64,000 bases of DNA, taken from the NCBI GenBank assembly GCA_029572955.1, contig JAKPQE010000110.1, positions 46,078-110,077 on the forward strand. Direction: 5' to 3'. A program made the position numbers and the translations under genes. This document shows positions 47,574-58,149 of the stretch, piece by piece. The stretch is from Pseudomonadota bacterium (lineage in GTDB: Bacteria; Pseudomonadota; Alphaproteobacteria; Rhizobiales; JAKPQE01). Position 1 is the stretch's first letter. Each line of letters opens with the position of its first letter. The notes beneath the pieces are model-generated. The model made no database searches. It had not been told where the DNA came from and was given only the letters and a program-made list of their open reading frames with translations.

Positions 47574-48688
47574 ACCCGCATCGGCATCAGGACGTAGAGC
47601 GCGTCGGCCGCGCTCTTGTCCTGGATGAGGGTCGGGCTGCCCGGATCGGCGAGGCGGAAGATCGCCGTCGAGCCTTCGAGCTGGCCGGTGATGTCGAGCA
47701 GGTAGCGCGAGTTGAAGCCGATATCGAGGGCGTCGGCGCCGTAATCGACGCTGAGTTCCTCGGTGGCGCTGCCCGAATCGGGGTTGGTGACGGTGAGCAC
47801 CAGCCGGCCGTCCTGCAGCGACAGCTTCACCGCCCGGCCACGCTCGCTCGAAATCGTCGAGACGCGGTCGACGGCGCTGGCGAACTCGTCGCGGTCGACC
47901 TCGAGGATCTTGTCGTTGCCCTGCGGGATGACGCGGCCATAGTCCGGGAAGGTGCCGTCGATGAGCTTGGAGGTCAGCACGATGGCGCCGATGGTGACGC
48001 GGATCTTGGAATCGGAAACCTCGACGCCGATCGTCGCATCCGGCTCCTCGACGAGCTTCTGCAGCTCGCTGACGGTCTTGCGCGGAATGATGATGCCCGG
48101 CATGGCCTCGGCGCCGTTCGGCGCGGTCAGCTCGGCCTGGGCGAGGCGATGGCCGTCGGTGGCGACGGCGCGCAGGCGCGGCTCGCGCTCGCCGTCGACC
48201 GCATGCAGGAAGATGCCGTTGAGATAGTAGCGCGTCTCCTCGGTGGAGATGGCGAACTGGGTCCGGTCGATGAGGCGCTTCAGGCCGCTCGCCGGCAGGC
48301 TGAAGCGGTGGGTGAAGGTGCCGGCGGTCAGATCCGGGAAATCGGTCTCGGGCAGCACCTGGAGCTGGAAGCGCGAGCGGCCGGAGCGGATGACCATGGT
48401 GCCCGAGGCACCTTCGAGTTCGAGCGAGATCTCCGAGCCGTCGGGCAGCTTGCGGACGATGTCGTAGAACATATGGGCGGGCACGGTGGTGCCGCCGGGC
48501 GCGGCGACGTCGGCCGGAACCGTCTCCAGCACCTCGAGATCGAGGTCCGTCGCCTTCAGCTTGAGCTGGCCGTCGTCGACCTTCAGCAGCACGTTCGCCA
48601 GGATCGGAATGGTGTTGCGCCGCTCGACCACCCGGTGAACATGCGTCAGGGACCGCAGCAGATTTACGCGCTCGACAGTGACTTTCAT
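47570..48688 (-). CDS. dnaN: DNA polymerase III beta sliding clamp
   Basis: 372 residues, full length for the clamp. The three-domain pattern is visible (MKVTVERVNLLRSLTHVHRVVERRNTIPILANVLL; LKRLIDRTQFAISTEETRYYLNGIFLH; VLMPMRV at the C-terminus). It confers processivity on Pol III. The pair dnaN-recF is kept, but dnaA and gyrB are not adjacent. Confidence 0.96.
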   Translation of the reverse strand: MKVTVERVNLLRSLTHVHRVVERRNTIPILANVLLKVDDGQLKLKATDLDLEVLETVPADVAAPGGTTVPAHMFYDIVRKLPDGSEISLELEGASGTMVIRSGRSRFQLQVLPETDFPDLTAGTFTHRFSLPASGLKRLIDRTQFAISTEETRYYLNGIFLHAVDGEREPRLRAVATDGHRLAQAELTAPNGAEAMPGIIIPRKTVSELQKLVEEPDATIGVEVSDSKIRVTIGAIVLTSKLIDGTFPDYGRVIPQGNDKILEVDRDEFASAVDRVSTISSERGRAVKLSLQDGRLVLTVTNPDSGSATEELSVDYGADALDIGFNSRYLLDITGQLEGSTAIFRLADPGSPTLIQDKSAADALYVLMPMRV

Positions 48689-48893
48689 GGAGCCTTACCG
48701 TTTCCTTCGGACCGATCCCCCACCGGTCCATCGCAGCCACGAACGGGCGCGAATGACATGAACTTTCGCGCGCCGGTGCCGCCGGCGCGGATGGAGAACC
48801 TTGGCGGCAAAGCCGGCGCTTGACAAGAGGGTGCCGTCCCGCGTCCTCACGAAAGCGACCCGCTGTGGACACAGCACCGCCGGCCGGTTCGAC

Positions 48894-48921
48894 TTGACCC
48901 CTCGCCTTGCCGTGATAGACC
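48894..48921 (+). promoter_or_regulatory. Possible purD promoter
   Basis: TTGACC and TAGACC separated by 16 bp, 35 bp ahead of the purD ATG. Weakly supported. Confidence 0.35.
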
Positions 48922-48955
48922 GACAGCCGACAAATCGAGGGAAAGGGCTGGCGCG

Positions 48956-50236
48956 ATGAACGTACTCCTGATCGGTTCCGGTGGACGCGAACACGCGCTC
49001 GCCTTCGCGCTCGAGCGCTCGCCGAAGCTCGACCGGCTGTTCATCGCGCCGGGCAATGGCGGCATGGCGGCGCTGGGCACCTGCGTCGACCTCGACATCG
49101 CCGATCATGCGGCAGTCGTCGGCTTCTGCCGCGAAAACGCCATCGGCCTCGTCGTCGTCGGACCGGAAGCGCCGCTCGTCGCCGGCATCGCCGACGCCCT
49201 CGCCGCCGCCGCGATCCCGGTGTTCGGACCGTCGGCCGCCGCCGCCCGGCTCGAAGGCTCGAAGGGCTTCACCAAGGACCTTTGCGCCGAATACGGCATT
49301 CCGACCGCGGCCTATGCCCGCTTCACCGACGCCGCCGCCGCCCGGGCCTATATCGAGGCTCAAGGCGCGCCGATCGTCGTCAAGGCGGACGGCCTTGCGG
49401 CCGGCAAGGGCGTCGTCGTCGCCGAAACGGTCGGCGAGGCGATCGCTGCGGTCGAGGCCTGCTTTGCCGGCGAATTTTCCGAGGCCGGTGCCGAGGTCGT
49501 CGTCGAGGAATGCCTCGTCGGCGAGGAGGCGAGCTTCTTTGCCATCTGCGACGGCAGCAACGCCGTGCCGCTGGCGACCGCGCAGGACCACAAGCGGGTC
49601 GGCGACGGCGACACCGGCCCCAACACCGGCGGCATGGGTGCCTATTCGCCGGCCCCGGTGATGACGCCGGCGCTCGTCGAGCAAACGATGAAGGAAATCA
49701 TCGAACCGACGATGCGGGCGATGCGGGACAAGGGCTGCCCGTTCACCGGCGTCCTCTATGCCGGGCTGATGATCACGGAAAAGGGCCCGGAACTCATCGA
49801 ATACAATGCCCGCTTCGGCGATCCGGAGGCCCAAGTGCTGATGCTGCGCCTCAAGTCGGATCTGCTCGATCTGCTGTTCGCCGCGGCGACCGGCGGACTT
49901 GCCGGCAAGACGCTCGACTGGCGCGACGAGACGGCGCTCACCGTCGTCATGGCAGCGAAAGGTTATCCCGGTACCTATATGAAGGGCAGCGAGATCCGCG
50001 GCCTCGACAAGGCCGGCGCGCCGGAGGGTGTCGAGGTGTTCCACGCCGGCACCAAGCGCGACGGCGACAAGGTCCTCGCCGTCGGCGGGCGGGTTCTCAA
50101 CGTCACGGCGCTCGGGCGGACGGTCGGCGAGGCACAGGCCCGTGCCTACGAAGCGGTCGATGCCATCGACTGGCCGGAGGGGTTCGCGCGCCGCGACATC
50201 GGATGGCGGGCGGTCGCCCGCGAACGAAACGGCTGA
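48956..50236 (+). CDS. purD: Phosphoribosylamine-glycine ligase
   Basis: 426 residues, ATP-grasp enzyme. Motifs: [18 protein letters not shown] at the N-terminus, [19 protein letters not shown] (ATP binding), [14 protein letters not shown] and [13 protein letters not shown]. It makes GAR in de novo purine synthesis. It is divergent from dnaN and is followed 33 bp later by a patatin-like gene. Confidence 0.96.
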   Translation: MNVLLIGSGGREHALAFALERSPKLDRLFIAPGNGGMAALGTCVDLDIADHAAVVGFCRENAIGLVVVGPEAPLVAGIADALAAAAIPVFGPSAAAARLEGSKGFTKDLCAEYGIPTAAYARFTDAAAARAYIEAQGAPIVVKADGLAAGKGVVVAETVGEAIAAVEACFAGEFSEAGAEVVVEECLVGEEASFFAICDGSNAVPLATAQDHKRVGDGDTGPNTGGMGAYSPAPVMTPALVEQTMKEIIEPTMRAMRDKGCPFTGVLYAGLMITEKGPELIEYNARFGDPEAQVLMLRLKSDLLDLLFAAATGGLAGKTLDWRDETALTVVMAAKGYPGTYMKGSEIRGLDKAGAPEGVEVFHAGTKRDGDKVLAVGGRVLNVTALGRTVGEAQARAYEAVDAIDWPEGFARRDIGWRAVARERNG

Positions 50237-50269
50237 GGCAGGGCGCCCCGGCCATCGGAGTGAAACACC

Positions 50270-51157
50270 ATGGCCGACGACGGCGCATATCCCGGCCTTC
50301 ATCTGCCGATCAAGCGGCCGGACCTGCACATCGCCCTCGCCCTCGGCGGCGGCGGCGCGCGGGGGCTATCGCACATCCTCGTGCTCGAAGCCTTCGACGA
50401 TCTCGGCGTCAAGCCGACGGTGATGGCCGGCACCTCGATCGGCGCGCTGATCGGCGCGGCCTATGCCTCTGGCCTCTCGGGCGCGGAAATCCGCGACCAT
50501 GTGATGAAGCTCTTCGGCGACCGGCGCGAGCTTGCCCGCAAGGTGATGCAGACGCGGTCGGGCAAGTTCATCGACCTCTTCCAGAGCGGCATCAACGGCT
50601 CGGTGATGATCGATCCGGTGCGGCTGCTCGCCCAGCTGCTGCCCTCCGGCGTCGCGCTCGACTTCAAGGACCTCGAAATCCCGTTCACCGCGGTCGCCAC
50701 CGACTTCTGGTCGCGGGCCGAGGCGCGCATGTCGGACGGGCCGCTGATCACCGCGATCGGCGCCTCGATCGCCATTCCGAGCGTCCTCAAGCCGGTGATC
50801 CGCGACGGCCGGGTGCTGATCGACGGCGGCGCGGCCAATCCGCTGCCCTTCGATCTCTTCGACCGCAGTGTCGACATCTGCGTCGCCGTCGACGTCACCG
50901 GCGGACCGGTGCGCAAGGACAAGGCCAAGCACCCGGCGCCGGGGCCCTTCGAGGCGATGTTCGGCACGCTGCAGATCATGATGACGTCGATCGTCAACGA
51001 GAAGCTCAAGGGCCGGCATCCGGACATCCTGATCCGGCCGGACGTCGACCGCTTCAAGGTGCTCGATTTCCTCAAGGCCGGGCAGATCCTGAAAGCCGCC
51101 GAGCCGATCAAGGACGAGACGAAGCGCCGGCTCGAGCGGCTGCTGGAAGCGGCCTGA
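50270..51157 (+). CDS. Patatin-like phospholipase family protein (RssA-like)
   Basis: 295 residues. The patatin serine hydrolase motifs are complete: oxyanion loop LGGGGARGL, nucleophile GTSIG, and DGG for the catalytic Asp (LIDGGAANPLP). No signal peptide, so cytoplasmic. It probably hydrolyses an acyl ester of phospholipids; physiological substrate unknown. Likely cotranscribed with purD. Confidence 0.87.
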   Translation: MADDGAYPGLHLPIKRPDLHIALALGGGGARGLSHILVLEAFDDLGVKPTVMAGTSIGALIGAAYASGLSGAEIRDHVMKLFGDRRELARKVMQTRSGKFIDLFQSGINGSVMIDPVRLLAQLLPSGVALDFKDLEIPFTAVATDFWSRAEARMSDGPLITAIGASIAIPSVLKPVIRDGRVLIDGGAANPLPFDLFDRSVDICVAVDVTGGPVRKDKAKHPAPGPFEAMFGTLQIMMTSIVNEKLKGRHPDILIRPDVDRFKVLDFLKAGQILKAAEPIKDETKRRLERLLEAA

Positions 51158-51278
51158 GCCTTTTATGCCCCGCAGCGACCTCGCATCGCTCGATCGTGCG
51201 GGAAATGCGCGCTGACCGCGCGACGGCCGTTCGGCCTTGCGAACCTTTTCGGATCGAGTGCGTGCCACGCTCTCGCGC

Positions 51279-52022
51279 CTACGCCTCTTCGCGAAGGCGC
51301 TTCCTTGCAAAGAGCACGAAGACCACGACGAGGGTCGCGGCAAGGCCGTACCAGGTCACCACGTATTGCAGGTGGTTGTTGACGAAGGAAAGGCGGGTCT
51401 CGCCGGCCTGCGGCAGAGCGCCGGGCGGACTTTCGACGGCATCGACGAAGAACGGCGCGACGCGCGCCGGATCGAGCCCGAGCCGGGCGGCGAAGCGGGC
51501 CGGGTCGCGGCGCAGCCAGACGTTTTTCCCGACATCGTCGTCGGCGGTGAAGCGGTCGCGGCCTTCCGGCGCGCGCATCAGGCCTTCGATTTCCTGCTCG
51601 CCGGCAAGGAGCCCCTCGGGCCGGGTCGCCGGGTCCTTGCGGTCGAGCGGCACGAAGCCGCGATTGACGAAGACCACCGTGCCGTCGGCCCGTTCGAGCG
51701 GCACGACGACCCAGTAGCCCTGGCCGCCGAGCGGTCCCTTCGGCCGCGTCAGCGTGGTGAAGACGTGGAATTCGGCGTCGTTGCGCAAGCTGCCGGCGAG
51801 GCGGACGCGGGTGTACTGGTAGGCCTCGGGGACGAGCCCGGCCCAGTCCGTCGGCGGCGGCAAATCGACGGGAGCCGCCGTCGAGCGCGCGCCCGCCGCC
51901 GCGATCAGCCCCTCCTTCCAGGCAAGACGCCCGACCTGCCAGGTGCCGAGCGCGAGAAGGACGGCAAGGACGATCGCCGCGGCGATGGCGGGGGCGATCA
52001 GCGAGCGCCAGGAAGCGGCCAT
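51279..52022 (-). CDS. SURF1 family cytochrome oxidase assembly protein
   Basis: 247 residues with the two-membrane-helix SURF1 topology: N-terminal helix (LIAPAIAAAIVLAVLLALGTWQVGRLAWK) and C-terminal helix before RKRLREEA, enclosing a periplasmic domain with VNRGFVPLDRKDP and NNHLQYVVTWYGLA. It assists heme a insertion in aa3 oxidase. The ATG at 52022 has a strong GGAGGAGGGA site; an in-frame ATG at 52064 (overlapping the upstream stop) is the alternative. Confidence 0.88.
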   Translation of the reverse strand: MAASWRSLIAPAIAAAIVLAVLLALGTWQVGRLAWKEGLIAAAGARSTAAPVDLPPPTDWAGLVPEAYQYTRVRLAGSLRNDAEFHVFTTLTRPKGPLGGQGYWVVVPLERADGTVVFVNRGFVPLDRKDPATRPEGLLAGEQEIEGLMRAPEGRDRFTADDDVGKNVWLRRDPARFAARLGLDPARVAPFFVDAVESPPGALPQAGETRLSFVNNHLQYVVTWYGLAATLVVVFVLFARKRLREEA

Positions 52023-52060
52023 TCCCTCCTCCGGTCCCCGTGCGATCGAGGCATCGCGGG

Positions 52061-52450
52061 TCAATGATCGTCGGAATGGCCGAGGCGGCCTTCCGCGGCC
52101 CTGGTCGCATATTGCTGGGCGATGGTGAGGCCCTTCAAGGGCTTCAGAAGGCCGATGCCGAGGCCGAGGGTCAGCGGGATCCAGACGAGGGCGTGAACCC
52201 AGATCGGCGGCATGAAGGTGAACTCCACCCAGAGCGCGCCGCCGACGACGACGAAACCGAGCACGAGGATCAACAGCACCGCCGGCCCGTCGCCGGAATC
52301 GGCGAAGGAATAGTCGAGGCCGCAGCGGTCGCAGGACGGGGCGACCGTCAGGAGGCCGGAGAACAGCCGTCCCTCGCCGCAGCGCGGGCAGCGCCCGGCA
52401 AGGCCGGTCGAGAGCGGCGAGAGCGGCGGGTGGTGGATCTCGTCAGGCAT
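52061..52450 (-). CDS. DUF983 family protein
   Basis: 129 residues. Two CxxC pairs near the N-terminus (RCPRCGEG, SCDRCGLD) form a zinc-ribbon-like module, followed by two membrane helices. Such proteins lie regularly inside alphaproteobacterial cytochrome oxidase operons, but their role is not known; a link to oxidase assembly is inferred from context. Confidence 0.85.
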   Translation of the reverse strand: MPDEIHHPPLSPLSTGLAGRCPRCGEGRLFSGLLTVAPSCDRCGLDYSFADSGDGPAVLLILVLGFVVVGGALWVEFTFMPPIWVHALVWIPLTLGLGIGLLKPLKGLTIAQQYATRAAEGRLGHSDDH

Positions 52451-52528
52451 CTGTCGTTCCCGTCCTGCTGCCGATATGGAAACGGCGGGTCGCCCCGCCG
52501 TCTCAAGGTCTTCTGCCTCGGCGGCCGC

Positions 52529-53365
52529 TCAGTGGCCGGTCGCCGCGCCGGCCGAGCCCCACACGTAGATGCAGGTGAAGAGGAACAGCCAGACGACGTC
52601 GACGAAGTGCCAGTACCAGGCCGCCGCCTCGAAGCCGAAATGCTGGCGCGGCGTGAAATCGCCGCGCATCGCCCGGATCAGGCAGACGATCAGGAAGATC
52701 GTGCCGATGATGACGTGGGCACCGTGGAAGCCGGTCGCCATGAAGAAGGTCGCGCCGTAGATGTGGCCGGAATAGGCGAAGGCGGCGTGGCCGTATTCGT
52801 AGGCCTGGATCGTGGTGAAGACGAGGCCGAGGGCGATCGTCAGCATCAGGCCCTTCTTCAGGCCGTCGCGGTCGCCGTGGACGAGGGCGTGGTGGGCCCA
52901 GGTCACGGTGGTGCCGGAGGTGAGCAGAATGACCGTGTTGATCAGCGGCAGGTGCCAGGGATCGAGCACGTCGATGCCCTTCGGCGGCCAGACGCCGCCG
53001 GTGAGGGCGGCGCGGGCGACCTGCTTGGCGTCGCCCGGGAACAGGCTCGCGTCGAAGAAGGCCCAGAACCAGGCGACGAAGAACATCACCTCGGACGCGA
53101 TGAAGAGGATCATGCCGTAGCGCAGGTGGAGCTGCACCACTTCGGTGTGGAAGCCCTCGTGCGCCTCGCGGATGACGTCGCGCCACCACATGACCATGGT
53201 GTAGACGACGCCGAGGAGGCCGACGACGAGCGTCACCGGGCCGGAACCGTGCATGAAGAGCACGAGGCCGGTCGCCAGGACGAAAGCCGAGACCGCGCCG
53301 ATCAGCGGCCACGGGCTCGGGTCGACGAGGTGGTAGTCGTGGTGCTTTGCGTGGGCGTCAGCCAT
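52529..53365 (-). CDS. ctaE: Cytochrome c oxidase subunit III
   Basis: 278 residues with seven membrane helices. Family features: [50 protein letters not shown] and [16 protein letters not shown]. Structural subunit of the aa3 oxidase. It follows ctaG. Confidence 0.95.
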   Translation of the reverse strand: MADAHAKHHDYHLVDPSPWPLIGAVSAFVLATGLVLFMHGSGPVTLVVGLLGVVYTMVMWWRDVIREAHEGFHTEVVQLHLRYGMILFIASEVMFFVAWFWAFFDASLFPGDAKQVARAALTGGVWPPKGIDVLDPWHLPLINTVILLTSGTTVTWAHHALVHGDRDGLKKGLMLTIALGLVFTTIQAYEYGHAAFAYSGHIYGATFFMATGFHGAHVIIGTIFLIVCLIRAMRGDFTPRQHFGFEAAAWYWHFVDVVWLFLFTCIYVWGSAGAATGH

Positions 53366-53449
53366 GCGCGTTTCCCCGCTTTTCTCGTTGCGTCCGCCCG
53401 GCGCTGCCGTTGGGACATCGGCCTGTCATCGCCGCCCGAGGGGCGACGG

Positions 53450-54067
53450 CTAGATCTTGCCACCCTCCGCGCCCGGGCCGGCGGCGAGCCGGTTCCTGGT
53501 CCCCGCCGGCGGGAAGAAGGTGTAGGAGAGCGTGATGGACTTCACCGCATCGAGGTCGTGCTCGTCGACGATCGCCGGGTCGACGAAGAAGACCACCGGC
53601 ACCTCGCGGCTCTCGCCGGGGGCGAGCTTCTGCTCGGTGAAGCAGAAGCAGGAGATCTTGTTGAAATAGGCGCCCGAATTGAGCGGCGTGACGTTGAAGG
53701 TCGCGGTCGCCTCGGTCGGCGCGTCGGACCGGTTGGTGATGCGGAAACCGACGGTCACCACCTCGCCGGCGCGCAGCCGCACCGACGGCGTCTCGGGCAC
53801 GAACTCCCAGGGCACGCCGGCGACATTGGCGTCGAGCCGGACCTCGAAGACCCGGTCGACGACCCGGTCCGGGGCGGCGGCGGCCTGGCGCGTCGTGCCG
53901 GCATAGCCGGTCACCTGGCAGAACAGCCGGTAGAGCGGCACCGACGCATAGGCCATGCCGACCATGGCGACGACGAAGGCGAGGCAGGCGAGCGCGATGG
54001 CGCCGTTGCGGCCGCCGGACGGCGCCGGGGCAACGGAGATCGCTTCGGGCTCGCGCCGCTCGTTCAT
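53450..54067 (-). CDS. ctaG: Cytochrome c oxidase assembly protein CtaG (Cox11)
   Basis: 205 residues. One N-terminal membrane helix (GAIALACLAFVVAMVGMAYASVPLYRLFC) and a periplasmic domain with the copper-binding CFCF motif (KISCFCFTEQ). It delivers copper to the CuB site of subunit I. Its upstream neighbour is a short membrane gene. Confidence 0.94.
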   Translation of the reverse strand: MNERREPEAISVAPAPSGGRNGAIALACLAFVVAMVGMAYASVPLYRLFCQVTGYAGTTRQAAAAPDRVVDRVFEVRLDANVAGVPWEFVPETPSVRLRAGEVVTVGFRITNRSDAPTEATATFNVTPLNSGAYFNKISCFCFTEQKLAPGESREVPVVFFVDPAIVDEHDLDAVKSITLSYTFFPPAGTRNRLAAGPGAEGGKI

Positions 54068-54077
54068 CGCATCGGCC

Positions 54078-54221
54078 TCACTGCACCATGCCGCCGATGC
54101 CCTTCACCAGGGTCACGGCGTAGAAGATGACCGAGAGGCCGGCGAGCGCGAGGCCGAGGGCGATCGAGCGGGCGCGGCGGCGGCGGGTGAATTCGTCGGT
54201 AGCGTCAGCGGTTCGGGACAT
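54078..54221 (-). CDS. Small membrane protein of the oxidase operon (CoxF-like)
   Basis: 47 residues: a charged N-terminus rich in Arg (FTRRRRARS) and one membrane helix (IALGLALAGLSVIFYAVTLVKG). A gene of this size is found at this position, between ctaB and ctaG, in related alphaproteobacteria and is named CoxF there. Function unknown; position suggests an accessory role. The gene begins 2 bp after the ctaB stop codon. Confidence 0.8.
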   Translation of the reverse strand: MSRTADATDEFTRRRRARSIALGLALAGLSVIFYAVTLVKGIGGMVQ

Positions 54222-54223
54222 CG

Positions 54224-55156
54224 TTACCTCACGAGGCCGATCCCGCTCTCGGCGAGCAGCGTCGCAAAGAGCAGGAAGAGATAGAGGATGGAGAAGGCGA
54301 AGAGGCGCCTGGCGGCGGCATCGGCCTCGGCGTCGGCGACGCGGGCGAGCGTGACGGCAAGGCCGAGGAAGATCGCGCCGGCGATGCCGGCGACGACGCC
54401 GTAGACCGGGCCGGCAAGGCCGGTCGCGACCGGGGCGAGGGCCAGCGGCACGAGCACCAGCGAATAGCCGAGGATGTGGCGGCGGGTCGTCTCGCGGCCG
54501 GCGACGACCGGCAGCATCGGCACGCCGGCGCGGGCGTAGTCGCCGCTCTTGTAGAGTGCCAGCGCCCAGAAATGCGGCGGCGTCCAGATGAAGATGATGG
54601 CGAAGAGCAGGCAGGCATCGAGGCTCGGCGCCCCGGTCACGGCGAGCCAGCCGACGACCGGCGGGAAGGCGCCGGCGGCGCCGCCGATGACGATGTTCTG
54701 CGGCGTGCGGCGCTTCAGGCCGATGGTGTAGACGACGACATAGAAGAAGATCGTGAAGGCAAGGAGGCTCGCCGCTGCCCAGTTGACGGCAAGGCCGAGC
54801 ACGACGACCGAGGCGACCGACAGGAAGAGGCCGAAGCCGAGCGCTTCCTCGGGCGCGACGCGGCCGGCCGGTACCGGACGACCGCGGGTGCGGGTCATCA
54901 CCCGGTCGATGTCGGCGTCGTACCACATGTTGAGCGCGCCGGACGCGCCGGCGCCGATGGCGATCGAGAGGATGGCGACGAGGCCGAGCACCGGGTGGAT
55001 GTGGCCGGGCGCCACCGCCATGCCGGTCAGCGCGGTGAAGACGACGAGCGACATGACCCGCGGCTTCAGCAGCGCGACATAGTCGGCGACCGTGGCGATC
55101 GCCGCCGCGTCGGTGCGCTCGGTGGGGCTGAGGCTTTCGGCATCGATCAGGGACAT
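54224..55156 (-). CDS. ctaB: Protoheme IX farnesyltransferase (heme o synthase)
   Basis: 310 residues of the UbiA prenyltransferase family with about nine membrane helices. The metal-binding motif [21 protein letters not shown] is intact. It adds a farnesyl group to heme b as the first step to heme a for the oxidase. Lies between ctaD and the small protein. Confidence 0.95.
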   Translation of the reverse strand: MSLIDAESLSPTERTDAAAIATVADYVALLKPRVMSLVVFTALTGMAVAPGHIHPVLGLVAILSIAIGAGASGALNMWYDADIDRVMTRTRGRPVPAGRVAPEEALGFGLFLSVASVVVLGLAVNWAAASLLAFTIFFYVVVYTIGLKRRTPQNIVIGGAAGAFPPVVGWLAVTGAPSLDACLLFAIIFIWTPPHFWALALYKSGDYARAGVPMLPVVAGRETTRRHILGYSLVLVPLALAPVATGLAGPVYGVVAGIAGAIFLGLAVTLARVADAEADAAARRLFAFSILYLFLLFATLLAESGIGLVR

Positions 55157-55237
55157 CGCGTCAACTCGTCCGGCAGGTGTCGTTCGGTGATGTGCCCCCG
55201 CGCCGGTCGCCCGGCGCGGGGAGCGTCGGTCCGCCGC

Positions 55238-56839
55238 TTACTTGATCTTCGGGAGGGTCTCGAACTGGTGGAACGGCGGCGGCGAGCTCAGCGTCCATTC
55301 GAGGGTGGTCGCGCCGACGCCCCACGGATTGTCGCCGGCCTTTTCCTTCCGCGCGAAGGCATGGGCGACGCCGATGACGAAGATCACGACGCCGAGGGCC
55401 GAGATGTAGGAGCCGATCGAGGACCAGTAGTTGAGCGTCGCCATGAAGTCCGGATAGTCGGCGTAGCGCCGCGGCATCGAGTATTCCGAGCCGAGCCAGT
55501 GCTGCGGGAAGAACACCAGGTTGACGCCGATGAAGGTCACCCAGAAGTGCAGCTTGCCGATGAATTCGGAATACTGGTAGCCGCTCATCTTCGGGAACCA
55601 GTAGTACCAGGCCGCGAAGATGCCGAAGGTGGCGCCGAGCGACATCGTGTAGTGGAAGTGGGCGACGACGTAGTAGGTGTCGTGCAGGATGCGATCGAGG
55701 CCGGCATTGGCGAGCTGGACGCCGGTGACGCCGCCGACGGTGAACAGGAAGATGAAGCCGATGGCCCAGAGCATCGGCGTCCTGAACTCGATCGAGCCGC
55801 CCCACATGGTGGCGATCCAGGAGAAGATCTTCACGCCCGTCGGCACCGCGATGACCATCGTGGCGAAGACGAAATAGGCCTGCGTGTCGACGTCGAGACC
55901 GACCGTGTACATGTGGTGGGCCCACACGATGAAGCCGACGACGCCGATCGCCACCATGGCGTAGGCCATGCCGAGATAGCCGAACACCGGCTTCTTCGAA
56001 AAGGTCGCGACGATGTGGCTGATCACGCCGAAGGCCGGCAGGATCAGGATGTAGACCTCGGGGTGGCCGAAGAACCAGAACAGGTGCTGGAAGAGGATCG
56101 GGTCACCGCCGCCGGCCGGGTCGAAGAAGGTCGTGCCGAAGTTGCGGTCGGTCAGCAGCATGGTGATGGCGCCGGCGAGCACGGGCAGCGACAAGAGCAG
56201 GAGGAACGCCGTCACCAGCACCGACCAGACGAACAGCGGCATCTTGTGCAGCGTCATGCCCGGGGCGCGCATGTTGAAGATCGTCGTGATGAAGTTGATG
56301 GCGCCGAGGATCGAGGCCGCACCCGCGGTGTGCAGGGCGAGGATGGCGAAGTCCATCGCCGGGCCGGGATGGCCGCTGGTCGAGAGCGGCGCATAGGCCG
56401 TCCAGCCGCCGCCGAAGCCGTTCGAGCCCGGCGCACCCTCGACGAAGAGCGAGGTGAACAGCAGGGCGAAGCCCGTCACCGTCAGCCAGAACGAGATGTT
56501 GTTCATGCGCGGGAAGGCCATGTCCGGCGCGCCGATCATGATCGGCACGAACCAGTTGCCGAAGCCGCCGATCAGCGCCGGCATGATCATGAAGAACACC
56601 ATGATCAGGCCGTGCGCGGTGACGAAGACGTTGAACATCTGCGCATCGGCGAAGATCTGCATGCCGGGCTCCTGGAGCTCCATGCGCATGCCGACCGACA
56701 GGCAGCCGCCGACGATACCCGCGAAGATGGCGAAGATCAGGTAGAGCGTGCCGATGTCCTTGTGGTTGGTCGAATAGAGATAGCGGCGCCATCCGGTCGG
56801 ATGGGCGGCGTGATCGGCGTGAGCTGCCGAAGTGGCCAT
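55238..56839 (-). CDS. ctaD: Cytochrome c oxidase subunit I
   Basis: 533 residues, twelve membrane helices. Visible signature: [22 protein letters not shown], which carries the CuB/cross-linked His-Tyr site, preceded by [14 protein letters not shown] at the N-terminus and [17 protein letters not shown] near the C-terminal heme ligands. It holds heme a and the a3-CuB centre. A GGAAGGGAG ribosome-binding site precedes the ATG. Confidence 0.97.
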   Translation of the reverse strand: MATSAAHADHAAHPTGWRRYLYSTNHKDIGTLYLIFAIFAGIVGGCLSVGMRMELQEPGMQIFADAQMFNVFVTAHGLIMVFFMIMPALIGGFGNWFVPIMIGAPDMAFPRMNNISFWLTVTGFALLFTSLFVEGAPGSNGFGGGWTAYAPLSTSGHPGPAMDFAILALHTAGAASILGAINFITTIFNMRAPGMTLHKMPLFVWSVLVTAFLLLLSLPVLAGAITMLLTDRNFGTTFFDPAGGGDPILFQHLFWFFGHPEVYILILPAFGVISHIVATFSKKPVFGYLGMAYAMVAIGVVGFIVWAHHMYTVGLDVDTQAYFVFATMVIAVPTGVKIFSWIATMWGGSIEFRTPMLWAIGFIFLFTVGGVTGVQLANAGLDRILHDTYYVVAHFHYTMSLGATFGIFAAWYYWFPKMSGYQYSEFIGKLHFWVTFIGVNLVFFPQHWLGSEYSMPRRYADYPDFMATLNYWSSIGSYISALGVVIFVIGVAHAFARKEKAGDNPWGVGATTLEWTLSSPPPFHQFETLPKIK

Positions 56840-56901
56840 GGGCGAACTCCCTTCCTCGCAATCGGTGTCGGCCGAGCGGCCGGAATTCGTTGGTTTCGAG
56901 A

Positions 56902-57762
56902 TCAGCGCTGGGCGAGCGCGACCGGTTCGTTGGTCTTTTCGCGCAGCGCCTGCAGCATCTTGTTGGCGCCCTCGAGATCGCTCCTGGCCATTTCGGTCCA
57001 CTTGGCGAAGGCATCCTCGGAGACGACGCGGATGGCGATCGGCATGAAGGCGTGATTGATGCCGCAGAGCTCGGAGCACTGGCCGTAGAAAACGCCCTCG
57101 TGCTCGGCCTTGAACCAGGTCTCGTTGAGGCGGCCCGGCACGGCGTCGATCTTGACGCCGAAGGACGGCAGGGCGAACGAGTGGATGACGTCGGCGGCGG
57201 TCACCTGAACGCGGACGATCTTGCCGACCGGCACCACGACCTCGTTGTCGACGGCGAACAGCCGCGGCTGGTCGGGCTTGCGCTCGTCGTCGCCGAGCAT
57301 CACGGCGTCGAAGGAGATGCCGCCATTGTCCGGATACTCGTAGCCCCAGTACCACTGGTAGCCGGTCGCCTTGATGGTCAGCTCGCTCTCGGGAATCTCG
57401 AGCTGGTTGTAGAGCAGGCGGAACGAGGGCAGCGCCATGAACAGGAGGATGATGATCGGCACCACCGTCCAGGCGACCTCGATCAGCGTGTGGTGGGAGG
57501 TCTTGGAGGGAACCGGGTTGGCCCGGGCGTTGAACTTGACGACGCACCACACGAGCAGCGCCAGCACGAACAGCGTGATCGGCACGATGAACCACAGCGT
57601 GTAGTCCTCGAACCAGAGGATGTCGTGCATCATCTGCGAGGCCGGATGGCGGGCGCCCGAGAACCAGGTCTCGCCCGCCCCTTCGGCAAAGGCCGGGGCC
57701 GAAGCGAGGAAACCGCCGGCGAGCGCCGCGACAGATCCGAAAAACGTCGTCTTTTTCCTCAC
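56902..57762 (-). CDS. ctaC: Cytochrome c oxidase subunit II
   Basis: 286 residues. A signal peptide (ending near ASAPAFA), two membrane helices and a cupredoxin domain with the complete CuA site ([15 protein letters not shown]). It accepts electrons from cytochrome c. First gene of the oxidase operon; an FNR-type box lies about 155 bp upstream. Confidence 0.97.
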   Translation of the reverse strand: MRKKTTFFGSVAALAGGFLASAPAFAEGAGETWFSGARHPASQMMHDILWFEDYTLWFIVPITLFVLALLVWCVVKFNARANPVPSKTSHHTLIEVAWTVVPIIILLFMALPSFRLLYNQLEIPESELTIKATGYQWYWGYEYPDNGGISFDAVMLGDDERKPDQPRLFAVDNEVVVPVGKIVRVQVTAADVIHSFALPSFGVKIDAVPGRLNETWFKAEHEGVFYGQCSELCGINHAFMPIAIRVVSEDAFAKWTEMARSDLEGANKMLQALREKTNEPVALAQR

Positions 57763-58149
57763 AGGAGAGCTCCCATCCCTTTGTTTCGATCCTGCCTGCG
57801 ACCCCTTGCCGCGATCGGTCCGATGGGTCGGAGCCTGTCCGAAACCCGAGGGAACCCCTGCGGTTGATGGCCGCCGAAGTCAGTCCGTTTGCGCGTCGTC
57901 ATGCCGCACACGAACTTGACTTAGATCAATTCTTTGAGGGAGCAGACCACAAGTTTCCCGTCGCTGCAAGCATCTGATAACGGCTTTGCGAAGCATTTGC
58001 GTTTTCCTGCCGGCATGCTTGCCATGATCCTGCCGAAAGACCGGCTAGACTGACCCGGCCGCCCTCTGCTTGACTGGTCGGCACCGTCTGCTACCGAAAC
58101 ACGTCCCGGCCGCGCGAATCGGCCGCCCGTTGCGCAAGGAACCGCCAAG
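57763..58149. other. 387-bp divergent regulatory region
   Basis: Separates ctaC (minus) and the ialB-like gene (plus). It contains the FNR/FixK box at 57916-57929. The rest has no gene or repeat that I can support. Confidence 0.5.
57916..57929. promoter_or_regulatory. FNR/FixK-type box TTGAC-TTAG-ATCAA
   Basis: Matches the consensus TTGAT-N4-ATCAA at nine of ten positions. Located 154 bp upstream of ctaC and about 220 bp upstream of the ialB-like gene. In rhizobia such boxes couple oxidase gene expression to oxygen; here it probably lowers or shifts aa3 oxidase transcription at low oxygen. Confidence 0.6.

Noticed and set aside
48689..48955. Possible replication origin next to dnaN, with a DnaA-box-like TGTGGACAC inside the palindrome GCTGTG-GA-CACAGC (48862-48875)
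   Set aside because: Only one weak 7/9 match, no cluster of boxes and no dnaA gene nearby; the dnaN-recF pair alone does not show an origin.
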